DNA from: UMGS1484 sp045593325
Lineage (GTDB): Bacteria; Bacillota; Clostridia; Oscillospirales; Acutalibacteraceae
Reading direction: 5' to 3'
Assembly (NCBI GenBank): GCA_045593325.1
Contig: JAZNWL010000019.1
Coordinates: 1 to 16,898, forward strand
DNA length: 16,898 bases
Made by a program: the position numbers and the translations under genes. Shown here piece by piece: positions 1 through 7,920 of the stretch (the stretch's first letter is position 1; each line of letters starts with the position of its first letter). The notes beneath the pieces are model-generated. The model was not told the origin of the DNA and made no database searches. It saw nothing but the letters and a program-made list of their open reading frames with translations.

Positions 1-284
1 CTTTTTTAGGAGATGTTTTCATGAAAAACGAATACTTACTCAACGTATTAGAAACCGTTAAACAACGCAACCCCGGTGAGCCTGAATTCATTCAAGCAGT
101 AAGTCGGAGGCCAAGCGGTCTTAGGAAGACAAATTTGGTGGACAACTCCTTGGCTCACAGAACGACATGGCTACGATCCGACTTCTTTTTTAGGAGATGT
201 TTTCATGAAAAACGAATACTTACTCAACGTATTAGAAACCGTTAAACAACGCAACCCCGGTGAGCCTGAATTCATTCAAGCAGT
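1..284. repeat. 100-bp direct duplication of the gdhA start flanking the adapter
   Basis: Positions 1-100 and 185-284 are identical over 100 bases (offset 184) and cover the ribosome-binding site and first codons of gdhA. Identity stops exactly where the adapter begins at 101. This is what an assembler produces from a short insert read through its adapter and joined back to itself. The first copy is therefore spurious, and the short frame at 21-245 that reads from gdhA into the adapter is not a gene. Confidence 0.93.
101..184. other. Sequencing-library adapter with barcode (assembly artefact)
   Basis: Positions 101-132 begin AAGTCGGAGGCCAAGCGGTC and match, as I remember it, the forward adapter used in MGI/BGI DNBSEQ libraries. 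Positions 143-184 begin CAACTCCTTGGCTCACAGAA and match the reverse complement of the paired reverse adapter. Between them lies a 10-nt spacer, ATTTGGTGGA (133-142), the usual size of a sample barcode. The block sits between two identical gdhA 5' copies and has no biological role. It should be trimmed. Confidence 0.95.
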
Positions 285-1551
285 TACCGAAGTTTTGGAA
301 ACTGTTGAACCTGTTATTGAATCTCGCCCCGACCTGGTTGCTGCCGGTGTTGTAGAACGCATGGTAGAACCCGAACGTTTGATCACCTTCCGTGTTCCTT
401 GGATGGATGATAATGGCAAACCTCAAGTAAACCGTGGTTTCCGTGTTCAATTTAACTCTGCCATCGGTCCTTACAAAGGTGGCTTGCGGTTCCATCCTTC
501 TGTAAATGCTTCCATTATGAAATTCTTAGGGTTTGAACAAACCTTTAAAAACAGCCTTACTTCCCTGCCCATGGGCGGCGGTAAAGGCGGTTCTGACTTT
601 GACCCCCGCGGCAAGTCTGATGCTGAAGTTATGCGCTTCTGCCAAAGCTTCATGACCGAACTTTCCAAACATATCGGCGCTGATACCGACGTTCCCGCCG
701 GTGACATCGGCGTTGGTGCAAGAGAAGTTGGCTATCTGTTTGGTCAATACAAACGTCTTCGCAACGAATTCACCGGCGTTTTGACCGGTAAAGGCATTAC
801 CTTCGGCGGTTCTTTGATTCGTCCCGAAGCAACCGGTTTTGGTGCCGTTTATTACACTGTTGAAATGCTGAAAACCTTTGGTGAAGACATTAAAGGAAAA
901 ACCTTTGCTGTTTCCGGTTTTGGTAACGTTGCATGGGGTACCGTTAAAAAGATTACCGAATTGGGCGGTAAAGTTGTTACTATTTCCGGCCCCGACGGTT
1001 ATGTTTACGATGAAAGCGGTATCAACACCGAAGAAAAAATCAATTTCATGCTGGAAATGCGTGCTTCCGGTCACGATAAAGTTCAAGACTATGCTGATAA
1101 ATTTGGTGTTCCCTTCTTTGCCGGCAAACGTCCTTGGGAACAAAAAGTTGACGTTGTTATGCCTTGCGCAACCCAAAACGAAGTTTGCATTGACGATGCC
1201 AAAAACATTGTTGCAAACGGCGTAAAATACTACGTTGAAGTTGCCAACATGCCCACCACTGCTGACGCTGTTGCATACTTCAAAGCCAACAACGTTGTTG
1301 TTGCTCCTTCCAAAGCAGTTAACGCCGGTGGCGTAGCCGTTTCCGGTTTGGAAATGAGCCAAAACTCCATGCGTTACTCTTGGACTGAAGAAGAAGTAGA
1401 TGCTAAGCTGAAACAAATCATGAAAAACATCTACAAAAACTCCTACGAAACCGCTAAAAAATACGGTATGGAAGGCGATTTGATTGCCGGTGCCAACATT
1501 GCAGGTTTCTTGAAAGTTGCCGAAGCAATGAAAGCCCAAGGTTACGTATAA
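205..1551 (+). CDS. gdhA: Glutamate dehydrogenase (NAD(P)-dependent)
   Basis: Catalyses reversible reductive amination of 2-oxoglutarate with ammonia to glutamate, in the cytoplasm, as a hexamer in this family. The protein has 448 aa, the normal size for the small bacterial/clostridial class. The substrate domain shows KGGLRFHP (residues 91-98), the catalytic-lysine motif PMGGGKGG (122-129, probable catalytic Lys127) and PAGDIGVGAREVG (164-176) with the conserved Asp167. The nucleotide-binding domain has SGFGNVAWGT near 237-246, followed by TISGPDG as in the clostridial NAD enzymes, so I leave cofactor choice open. AGGAG at 192-196 precedes the ATG with 8-nt spacing. The promoter is not visible because real sequence starts only 20 bp upstream. 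A strong terminator follows, so the gene is probably monocistronic. Its uniform codon choice (GTT, GCT, AAC) suggests high expression. Confidence 0.97.
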   Translation: MKNEYLLNVLETVKQRNPGEPEFIQAVTEVLETVEPVIESRPDLVAAGVVERMVEPERLITFRVPWMDDNGKPQVNRGFRVQFNSAIGPYKGGLRFHPSVNASIMKFLGFEQTFKNSLTSLPMGGGKGGSDFDPRGKSDAEVMRFCQSFMTELSKHIGADTDVPAGDIGVGAREVGYLFGQYKRLRNEFTGVLTGKGITFGGSLIRPEATGFGAVYYTVEMLKTFGEDIKGKTFAVSGFGNVAWGTVKKITELGGKVVTISGPDGYVYDESGINTEEKINFMLEMRASGHDKVQDYADKFGVPFFAGKRPWEQKVDVVMPCATQNEVCIDDAKNIVANGVKYYVEVANMPTTADAVAYFKANNVVVAPSKAVNAGGVAVSGLEMSQNSMRYSWTEEEVDAKLKQIMKNIYKNSYETAKKYGMEGDLIAGANIAGFLKVAEAMKAQGYV

Positions 1552-1570
1552 TCTGACCTACATAATTCAC

Positions 1571-1605
1571 ACAACCTGTCGCTATTCGCGGCAGGTTGTT
1601 TTTTT
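1571..1605 (+). terminator. Rho-independent terminator of gdhA
   Basis: A 12-bp stem (1571-1582 with 1588-1599, one G-U pair) closes a TATTC loop and is followed by six T. It lies 20 bp after the gdhA stop. Confidence 0.92.
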
Positions 1606-1608
1606 GCA

Positions 1609-1637
1609 TTGACAAGGCTTTTTATATTTTGTATAAT
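1609..1637 (+). promoter_or_regulatory. Sigma-A promoter for the PL8-like gene
   Basis: Perfect consensus TTGACA (1609-1614), a 17-bp spacer and TATAAT (1632-1637), starting 4 bp after the T-tract of the gdhA terminator. A strong GGAGGAG site (1658-1664) and ATG at 1672 follow. Confidence 0.9.
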
Positions 1638-1671
1638 GTGAAAAACACCATCCGTTTGGAGGAGATTCAAC

Positions 1672-3468
1672 ATGATTGATAAAATCAAAGGGAATTTGTT
1701 GCGTTCCTGGAGCCACACCGAATTGACCATTACCGATTTGGAAGCCCAACAATTATTGGCACAAATCAACTGTGATACATTCAAAACGCTGGATTACCAA
1801 AAGAAAAGTTCTGTCTGGCCTTGGTTTACCCATGTGAAAAACCTGGCAGAATTGGCAGGCAAGCGAAACCTTATGGCGAAGGAATCCGCAAAAGCAACTG
1901 TAGTTCAGGCTTTGAGAGCCTTTTTGAATCTAAAACCTGCTGACGATACCATTTGGTATCAGCAAATCGGTCTTCCCCGCTATTTGGGTCGTTTGTATCT
2001 TTTGTTGGAACAAGACCTGACTGACAAGGATAAAGAAATTCTTCTTACATACATCAAAAACGGATCGGTTGCCGTTACCCCTGCTCTCTTTAGCCAATGG
2101 GTAGGAACCAACCTTTTATGGGCTGTTACCAATACTCTGGTATACGGCGTTATTACCAACGACCTTTCCCTACTTTCCCAAGGAATTCAGGTTGTGGAAA
2201 AAGAACTGAATTGCCACCAAAAGGGCGAATATGGTCTCCAGGAAGTGTATGGATTTGTTCCCTATCCCACCCAGTTTTATCATAACGAATCCTGTTACAC
2301 CTTTGCCAAAGAATGTGCCTATCTTGTGTTTGCCCTGCAAGGTACCGACTACCAACTTTCTCTCCACAACTTAAACGTTTTAGGCTTTTACTTTGTATTT
2401 GGACTTCGGTATCACATCCGTAACAAAGGGTACGACTATTTAACCGTTGGCAAAAGTCTTGCCACTCCCGATGCGTTGAATGCAGAAGATATGCGAAAAG
2501 CCATGTGGATGTTCCTGAACACAGAAGGAATGGCTTGCCAGGACGTTATGCAAGAACAAATCGCTTCTTTGAGTTACGAAATGTACAGCGTGAAAAATGA
2601 CAAATACGTCCCTGCCACAAATGAGTACATTTCCCGCAGAGTAACCAGTCACCTTTCCTGTTTGGGCACCTCTCCCGACACCAAAATCGATGCGGGCAAC
2701 GTTTTGGAAAACGGGCTGTCTGCTCACTTCTACGCTGGCGGTGCCACCTGCATTATGACCGACGGCAAAGAATATGACAACATTTTCCCTGTATGGGATT
2801 TTGCTCATATTCCCGGCACCACCACCCCCACCGAAGTTTGTAGAAATTTCCAAACTGTACAAAACTCCTATTGCAGTGGCTATTCTCACAATGAAGTGGG
2901 TACCTTGTATCAAGACCTGAATTTCGGCGGTGTTACCGGCGTTACTGCCCGTTTCTTTATTGACGGCATGATGATTGCTTTGGGGGCAGATCTTTCCTGC
3001 GAAAAGGATTGCCAGGTAACCACTACCTTAAATCAGTGCTGGCAAACCGATGAAATCCAACAATATGATAATGGCTTTTATCAAGGTAACGTTGTATATG
3101 CTACCCTGGATGAAAAACCAATTTCTGTTGAAAGCCAAGAAAAAACAGGCAACTGGTCGGCACTGAACAAAGAAGTAAATAAAACCGAAAGTGGAAAGGT
3201 CTGCACCTTCTTCATTGACCATGGTGTGGCTCCCAAAGAGGCTTCCTATGCTTATGTGGTGATTCCTGCCGTTGCCAAAGGCAATGCAAAAGATCGTTTG
3301 GAACAACTGGCAAAAGACGTTAAAGTTTTGAAAAACGACCAAACCATGCAAGCCATTCAATATAAAAACAAAGTGTATTGTGTTTTCCACAAAAGCGGTG
3401 TTTATAGCGTTGACCGCTATAATCACGTGGTTGGTGATGAACGTTCGGTTCACGTTTTCAAAATTTAA
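1672..3468 (+). CDS. PL8-superfamily polysaccharide lyase-like protein, apparently cytoplasmic
   Basis: 598 aa. The order of motifs resembles family 8 polysaccharide lyases (chondroitin, hyaluronate and xanthan lyases), which cleave uronic-acid polymers by beta-elimination. Residues 94-103 (IWYQQIGLPR) match the W..EIG.PR segment of the alpha/alpha toroid, and GTNLLW (145-150) the segment with the catalytic Asn. EYDNIFPVWDFAHIPGTT (367-384) closely matches the EY..IFPVW.W.KIPGTT block of the central beta domain, and ARFFIDGMMIALGAD (426-440) a later beta-sheet block. Two things are odd. There is no signal peptide or anchor, although most family members are exported. In the region normally carrying the catalytic His and Tyr (about 186-210) I see FVPYPTQFY rather than a QHG..L..GGYG-type motif. 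The start is set by GGAGGAG 7 nt upstream. Substrate unknown; the gene has its own promoter. A related toroid family is a weaker alternative. Confidence 0.68.
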   Translation: MIDKIKGNLLRSWSHTELTITDLEAQQLLAQINCDTFKTLDYQKKSSVWPWFTHVKNLAELAGKRNLMAKESAKATVVQALRAFLNLKPADDTIWYQQIGLPRYLGRLYLLLEQDLTDKDKEILLTYIKNGSVAVTPALFSQWVGTNLLWAVTNTLVYGVITNDLSLLSQGIQVVEKELNCHQKGEYGLQEVYGFVPYPTQFYHNESCYTFAKECAYLVFALQGTDYQLSLHNLNVLGFYFVFGLRYHIRNKGYDYLTVGKSLATPDALNAEDMRKAMWMFLNTEGMACQDVMQEQIASLSYEMYSVKNDKYVPATNEYISRRVTSHLSCLGTSPDTKIDAGNVLENGLSAHFYAGGATCIMTDGKEYDNIFPVWDFAHIPGTTTPTEVCRNFQTVQNSYCSGYSHNEVGTLYQDLNFGGVTGVTARFFIDGMMIALGADLSCEKDCQVTTTLNQCWQTDEIQQYDNGFYQGNVVYATLDEKPISVESQEKTGNWSALNKEVNKTESGKVCTFFIDHGVAPKEASYAYVVIPAVAKGNAKDRLEQLAKDVKVLKNDQTMQAIQYKNKVYCVFHKSGVYSVDRYNHVVGDERSVHVFKI

Positions 3469-3479
3469 GAAATAATAGT

Positions 3480-3521
3480 TCCCCCCGTGGCATAGAATGT
3501 AATATTCAAGCCATTGGGGGA
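3480..3521 (+). promoter_or_regulatory. Hairpin enclosing the deacetylase ribosome-binding site; possible terminator or sporulation promoter
   Basis: 3480-3491 pairs with 3510-3521 (11 pairs, one mismatch), and GAAT/ATTC (3495-3498 with 3504-3507) can pair inside the loop. The right arm carries GGGGGA (3516-3521), the only plausible ribosome-binding site for the ATG at 3529, so folding would hide it. The tail TTATTTT means it could also end the upstream lyase transcript. CATAGAAT (3491-3498) resembles a sporulation sigma-E type -10 box; that reading is inference. Confidence 0.55.
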
Positions 3522-3528
3522 TTATTTT

Positions 3529-4305
3529 ATGTTTCGATATCTGATTATTACCAAAAAGACCTGTTTTATTTTAGGCGCTATTGCCCTATCTATTATTTTT
3601 GCTATTATTATTTTTTCCACCAAGGACGTTATTGTATCTGCTTCTCAAACCAATCGACTGCTTCCCATTTATTCCACCCAACGTTCCAATGACGAAAAGA
3701 TTTCTTTTAGTTTTGATGCCGCCTGGGGCGCGGAGGACACACAAATATTAATTGACACCTTTGCCAAATATAATATCAAAGTCACGTTTTTTGTGGTTGG
3801 AGAATGGGTAGACAAATTTCCCGACATGGTAAAAGCCTTGCACGATGCAGGGCATGAAATCCAAAACCATTCCAACACCCATCCCCATCTGACCAACCTG
3901 AGCAAAGAGAAAATCATGGAAGAAATCAACAGTTGTAATGATAAAATCCAGACAATAACAGGAGTACGCCCCACGTTAATGCGCCCTCCTTACGGAGACT
4001 ACGATAACAAGGTAATTGAAGCCACCGAAAGCCTTGGAATGTATACCATTCAATGGTCAGTGGACAGTTTAGACTGGAAAGATTTGTCCGCCTCAGAAAT
4101 CACTAACCGGGTAAAATCCGCTATCCAACCCGGAGGGATTGTACTGTTTCACAACGCCGCCAAACACACCCCCGAAGCATTGCCCGGTTTGATTGAATCC
4201 CTACTGGCAGAGGGATATGAGTTTGTTCCGATTTCCCAACTGATTTATACAGATAACTATACCATCGACCACACAGGAATGCAAATCCCCGCCACCGCAT
4301 CATAA
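3529..4305 (+). CDS. Polysaccharide deacetylase, PdaB-like, membrane-anchored (probable sporulation)
   Basis: 258 aa from ATG 3529. An in-frame TTG at 3514 lies before the ribosome-binding site GGGGGA (3516-3521) and is rejected. Residues 11-29 form one hydrophobic segment, an uncleaved anchor that would place the catalytic domain outside the membrane. The NodB domain carries its motifs in order: FDAAWG (62-67) in place of the usual TFDDGP, HSNTH (114-118, metal-binding His pair), RPPYG (152-156), DSLDW (179-183) and LFHN with His208. Family members remove acetyl groups from N-acetylated sugars such as peptidoglycan. The FDxxWG variant is typical of the PdaB-type group tied to spore formation, so a role in spore cortex or forespore envelope is likely by homology. 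Whether this copy is catalytic is uncertain, since the second motif-1 Asp is replaced. A hairpin overlaps the start region, and a terminator follows. Confidence 0.85.
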   Translation: MFRYLIITKKTCFILGAIALSIIFAIIIFSTKDVIVSASQTNRLLPIYSTQRSNDEKISFSFDAAWGAEDTQILIDTFAKYNIKVTFFVVGEWVDKFPDMVKALHDAGHEIQNHSNTHPHLTNLSKEKIMEEINSCNDKIQTITGVRPTLMRPPYGDYDNKVIEATESLGMYTIQWSVDSLDWKDLSASEITNRVKSAIQPGGIVLFHNAAKHTPEALPGLIESLLAEGYEFVPISQLIYTDNYTIDHTGMQIPATAS

Positions 4306-4312
4306 ACCAACG

Positions 4313-4338
4313 AAAACCACGGTTTACCGTGGTTTTTT
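4313..4338 (+). terminator. Rho-independent terminator of the deacetylase gene
   Basis: A perfect 10-bp stem (4313-4322 with 4327-4336) with a TTTA loop and a T-rich 3' end, 7 bp after the stop. The A-tract on the left arm could let it work in both directions. Confidence 0.9.
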
Positions 4339-4359
4339 CATTGAAATAAAAATAAAAGG

Positions 4360-4388
4360 TTTACATTTGAAAGAAATGATAGTATAAT
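4360..4388 (+). promoter_or_regulatory. Promoter of the MATE-glnN operon
   Basis: TTTACA (4360-4365), a 17-bp spacer and TATAAT (4383-4388), placed 28 bp before the MATE start codon. No other promoter-like sequence is evident between the MATE gene and glnN. Confidence 0.82.
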
Positions 4389-4415
4389 GATACGGAATAA
4401 AGAAGGCGAAGAAAT

Positions 4416-5777
4416 ATGAAACAAAAAACCTTTGAAATGGATATGACTACAGGCAATCTGCCTAAAAAGATCCTAGCCTATGCCCTGCCCTTCATCGCCA
4501 CAGGAACGCTTCAACTGTTATTCAACACTGCTGACGTTATTGTGGTTGGTCGGTTTGCCGGGGTACAAGCTTTGGCTGCGGTTGGCTCTACTTCTTCTTT
4601 AATCAATTTAATCATTAACCTGTTTATGGGCCTTTCGGTGGGTGTCAGCGTTTTGGTATCCCAATATTACGGTGCCAACAACCACAAAGGGGTTCACCAA
4701 ACGGTTCACACCGCAATTCTGATATCGGGAATTTGCGGTGTAGTAGTGGGAATCTTCGGCATTACCGCCGCCAGAACCCTGTTGCAGTGGATGGGTTCCC
4801 CGGATGATGTTATCAATTTAGCAACCCTGTACCTGCAGATCTATTTTGTAGGCGCTCCTTTCTTGTTGCTCTACAATTTCGGCGCCGCCATTCTTCGTGC
4901 CGTGGGCGACACCAAGCGTCCCTTACTCTTCCTGAGTATTTCAGGTGTTGTAAATGTTGTTTTGAATTTGGTTTTGGTGATTGTTTTTCACCTGGGCGTG
5001 GCAGGGGTTGCCATTGCCACCACCGTTTCTCACGGCCTTTCTGCTGCTTTTATACTTCTATGTCTTCATGGCACCGAAGGCAGTTATCACTTGTCCATCA
5101 AAAATTTAAAAATATATAAAGATAAACTTCTTAATATGGTAAAAATCGGATTGCCGGCGGGAATCCAGAGTTCCTTGTTTTCCATCTCAAACGTGTTGAT
5201 TCAAAGCACCATCAATTCCTTTGGTTCGGTGGTTATGGCAGGCAATGCCGCCGCTCACAATATTGAAGGTTTCACCTACACCGCCATGAATTCTGTTTCT
5301 CAAACCGCTTTGGCCTTTACAGGTCAAAACATCGGCGGTAAGAAACATGAAAATTTAAAAAAAGTGTTTTTATGGTGTAGCATTTACGTTACCGTCATCG
5401 GGCTGGTTATGGGTGGAACCTCTTACCTGTTAGCCAATCCCCTCATCAGCATTTTTAACTCCGACCCCGTTGTGATTGAAGCGGGTACCACACGGCTGTT
5501 ATACATTTGTGTCCCCTATTTTCTCATCGGTTTATGTGAAGTATTCGTGGGGATGCTCCGCGGCATGGGTTACTCTTTATTACCCATGATCGTTTCAGTA
5601 GGTGGTATTTGTGGCTTACGGGTAGTTTGGATTTATTCGGTATTTTTATTATTCCCTACACTAACAACCGTTTATCTTTCTTATCCTATCTCCTGGATCA
5701 TTACCGGTACAATTCAGGCAATTTGCCTGTTGATCATTCTTCATAAATACAGTAAACATTCGAAGGAAGGAATATAG
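4416..5777 (+). CDS. MATE-family multidrug/metabolite exporter
   Basis: 453 aa, the usual length, with about twelve hydrophobic segments in two homologous halves. It is an integral membrane protein of the MATE group, cation-coupled antiporters that export drugs or metabolites. The N-terminus (FEMDMTTGNLPKKIL) and RAVGDTKRP (161-169), between the fourth and fifth segments, are family hallmarks; Asp40 lies in the first segment. The ribosome-binding site is modest (AAGGCG about 8 nt upstream). Its stop is one base before the glnN start, and the glnN ribosome-binding site AAGGAAGG lies inside its last codons, so the two are co-transcribed and probably translationally coupled. That pairing hints at a substrate related to nitrogen or amino-acid metabolism, but the sequence does not reveal the substrate. 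Confidence 0.92.
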   Translation: MKQKTFEMDMTTGNLPKKILAYALPFIATGTLQLLFNTADVIVVGRFAGVQALAAVGSTSSLINLIINLFMGLSVGVSVLVSQYYGANNHKGVHQTVHTAILISGICGVVVGIFGITAARTLLQWMGSPDDVINLATLYLQIYFVGAPFLLLYNFGAAILRAVGDTKRPLLFLSISGVVNVVLNLVLVIVFHLGVAGVAIATTVSHGLSAAFILLCLHGTEGSYHLSIKNLKIYKDKLLNMVKIGLPAGIQSSLFSISNVLIQSTINSFGSVVMAGNAAAHNIEGFTYTAMNSVSQTALAFTGQNIGGKKHENLKKVFLWCSIYVTVIGLVMGGTSYLLANPLISIFNSDPVVIEAGTTRLLYICVPYFLIGLCEVFVGMLRGMGYSLLPMIVSVGGICGLRVVWIYSVFLLFPTLTTVYLSYPISWIITGTIQAICLLIILHKYSKHSKEGI

Positions 5778-5778
5778 T

Positions 5779-7875
5779 ATGAACCGTATTTCAGAACTTT
5801 TTGGAAGCATGTCCTTTAATGATGAGGTCATGCGGGAAAAACTTCCCAAAGACGTCTATAAATCCCTGCACGAAACCATTGAGGAAGGTCGAGACCTTGA
5901 TATTACCGTTGCCAACGTGGTTGCCAACGCCATGAAAGACTGGGCCATCGAAAAGGGCGCAACCCACTACACTCACTGGTTCCAACCCATGACAGGTATC
6001 ACCGCCGAAAAGCACGACAGTTTCATCACGCCCCAAGGCAGCGGTAAAGTTATTATGGAATTCTCCGGGAAAGAACTCATCAAAGGGGAACCTGACGCTT
6101 CCTCCTTCCCTTCCGGCGGTCTCCGAGCTACCTTTGAAGCCCGTGGTTATACCACCTGGGATCCCACCTCTTACGCTTTTATTAAAGATGGTTCTTTGTG
6201 TATTCCCACCGTTTTCTGTTCTTACGGCGGTCAGGTGTTGGATAAGAAAACCCCCTTGCTCCGCTCCATGGAACGAGTCAGCGACCAATCCATTCGTTTA
6301 CTGAAATTATTCGGTCATAATGACGTTACCCACGTTGCCGCCACCGTTGGCGCAGAACAGGAATACTTCCTGATTGACCGTGACGTTTATAACAAACGTA
6401 AGGATTTAATGTTGACAGGGCGTACCTTGTTCGGCATTAAGCCTCCCAAGGGTCAGGAGCTGGACGACCACTATTTCGGTGCTATTAAACCTCGTGTTAT
6501 GGCATTCATGAAAGAATTGAATGAAGAACTGTGGAAAATCGGGATTCTTGCCAAAACCGAACATAACGAAGCCGCTCCCGCCCAGCACGAATTGGCGCCT
6601 ATTTTTACCACCACCAATATCGCCACCGACCATAACCAATTAACCATGGAAATTATGAAACGGGTTGCTTTGCGTCACAATATGGTTTGCCTGCTTCATG
6701 AAAAACCCTTTGATTGTGTAAACGGTAGCGGGAAACATAACAACTGGTCCCTTTCCACCAATACCGGTCTGAACCTGTTTAATCCCGGCAAAAAACCCCA
6801 TGAAAACACTATGTTCCTGCTTTTCCTGTGCGGTGTAATCAAAGCGGTTGATCTTCATCAGGATTTGCTTCGCATCTCGGTTGCCTCTGCAGGAAATGAC
6901 CATCGTTTAGGCGCCAATGAAGCCCCGCCTGCCATTGTTTCCATTTACCTGGGTGATGAACTGACCCACGTTCTGGAAGCCATTGAACAAGGAATTGACT
7001 ACACCCAAGCCAAAGCCCAACGAATGGAAACCGGCGTTCACGTTCTGGCAGATTTCAAAAAAGATACTACCGACCGCAACCGTACTTCTCCCTTTGCCTT
7101 TACAGGGAATAAATTTGAGTTCAGAATGTTGGGGTCCACCCTTTCCATTGCCGGCCCCAATATTATTCTTAACACCATTGTGGCAGACGTGTTCTCGGAA
7201 TTTGCTGACCGTCTGGAAAAAGCCCAGGACTTTGAAACGGAACTGAAAGCCCTGTTAAAAGAAACCATCAGCAATCATAAACGCATTATTTTTAATGGAA
7301 ACAATTACAGTGAAGATTGGATTGCTCTGGCAAAAGAACGCGGTTTGCTCAACTTAAAAACCACAGCAGATGCCGCTCCCCATTACACTGACCAGAAAAA
7401 TGTTGAACTTTTTGAACGGCAACGAATTTTCACATCCTCTGAACTGGAATCCCGTAGGGATATCATTCTGGAACATTATAACAACGTTTACAACATCGAA
7501 ATGATTACCATGCTGGAAATGGTTCGTCGAGATATTTTGCCTTGTGTATTTAAATATAACCGTTCCTTAAGTGAAATGATGGCTTTGAAAGTACAAGCCG
7601 GTGTAGGCGTTAATGACAAAGCTGCTGTTGCTACCATTGAAAGTCTTACCGATTTGGGGAACCAACTGATGGATGCCGCCAATCATCTGGAATCGGTGAA
7701 CACCCAATTCAATGATATTCACACTCCTATCGAAAAAGCCGCCTACTGCCGTGACAATGCCATTGATGCCATGGCAGCGGTTCGCAAGATCGTGGACAGT
7801 TTGGAAAAACAAGTAGATGCCACCCTTTGGCCCTATCCCACCTACGAAGAATTGCTCTTTAGCGTTGATTCTTAA
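5779..7875 (+). CDS. glnN: Glutamine synthetase type III
   Basis: 698 aa, the size of the large GSIII class and much longer than GSI (about 450 aa). It condenses glutamate and ammonia with ATP to glutamine in the cytoplasm. The GSIII signature FPSGGLRATFEARGYTTWD covers residues 110-128. Metal and substrate motifs follow: GAEQEYFLID (191-200, metal-binding Glu), HNEAAPAQHELAPIF (262-276), NGSGKHNNWS (315-324) and RTSPFAFTGNKFEFRMLGS (435-453). The C-terminal 240 residues are the helical extension specific to GSIII. ATG 5779 has a strong AAGGAAGG site. It is the second gene of a two-gene unit with the MATE exporter, and a terminator follows directly. No GlnR or TnrA operator was recognised upstream, so control by nitrogen status is not visible. 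No defect seen. Confidence 0.97.
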   Translation: MNRISELFGSMSFNDEVMREKLPKDVYKSLHETIEEGRDLDITVANVVANAMKDWAIEKGATHYTHWFQPMTGITAEKHDSFITPQGSGKVIMEFSGKELIKGEPDASSFPSGGLRATFEARGYTTWDPTSYAFIKDGSLCIPTVFCSYGGQVLDKKTPLLRSMERVSDQSIRLLKLFGHNDVTHVAATVGAEQEYFLIDRDVYNKRKDLMLTGRTLFGIKPPKGQELDDHYFGAIKPRVMAFMKELNEELWKIGILAKTEHNEAAPAQHELAPIFTTTNIATDHNQLTMEIMKRVALRHNMVCLLHEKPFDCVNGSGKHNNWSLSTNTGLNLFNPGKKPHENTMFLLFLCGVIKAVDLHQDLLRISVASAGNDHRLGANEAPPAIVSIYLGDELTHVLEAIEQGIDYTQAKAQRMETGVHVLADFKKDTTDRNRTSPFAFTGNKFEFRMLGSTLSIAGPNIILNTIVADVFSEFADRLEKAQDFETELKALLKETISNHKRIIFNGNNYSEDWIALAKERGLLNLKTTADAAPHYTDQKNVELFERQRIFTSSELESRRDIILEHYNNVYNIEMITMLEMVRRDILPCVFKYNRSLSEMMALKVQAGVGVNDKAAVATIESLTDLGNQLMDAANHLESVNTQFNDIHTPIEKAAYCRDNAIDAMAAVRKIVDSLEKQVDATLWPYPTYEELLFSVDS

Positions 7876-7880
7876 TACAG

Positions 7881-7920
7881 AAACCCCGACTTGTCGCCAA
7901 GACAAATCGGGGTTTTCCTT
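7881..7920 (+). terminator. Terminator between glnN and the convergent acetyltransferase gene
   Basis: 7881-7895 pairs with 7901-7915 (one C/A mismatch), loop GCCAA, then TTTTCCTT. It begins 5 bp after the glnN stop, and its tail overlaps the last codon of the minus-strand gene, so the two converging genes share it. Confidence 0.9.

Noticed and set aside
21..245. 74-aa frame that begins like gdhA and then diverges
   Set aside because: It reads from a duplicated gdhA 5' end into the sequencing adapter, so it is an assembly artefact.
526..1539. Long antisense frame (337 aa) across gdhA
   Set aside because: The strong codon bias of gdhA removes stop codons from the opposite strand. The translation is low-complexity (Phe, Asn, Gly, Val), with no start signals or recognisable domain.
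3480..3531. Possible riboswitch upstream of the deacetylase
   Set aside because: One short hairpin only; no recognisable aptamer core or conserved junction sequences.
5791..6288. 165-aa antisense frame in glnN, and similar ones at 2440-2913 and 7567-7905
   Set aside because: These are shadows of well-supported genes, without ribosome-binding sites or domain features.
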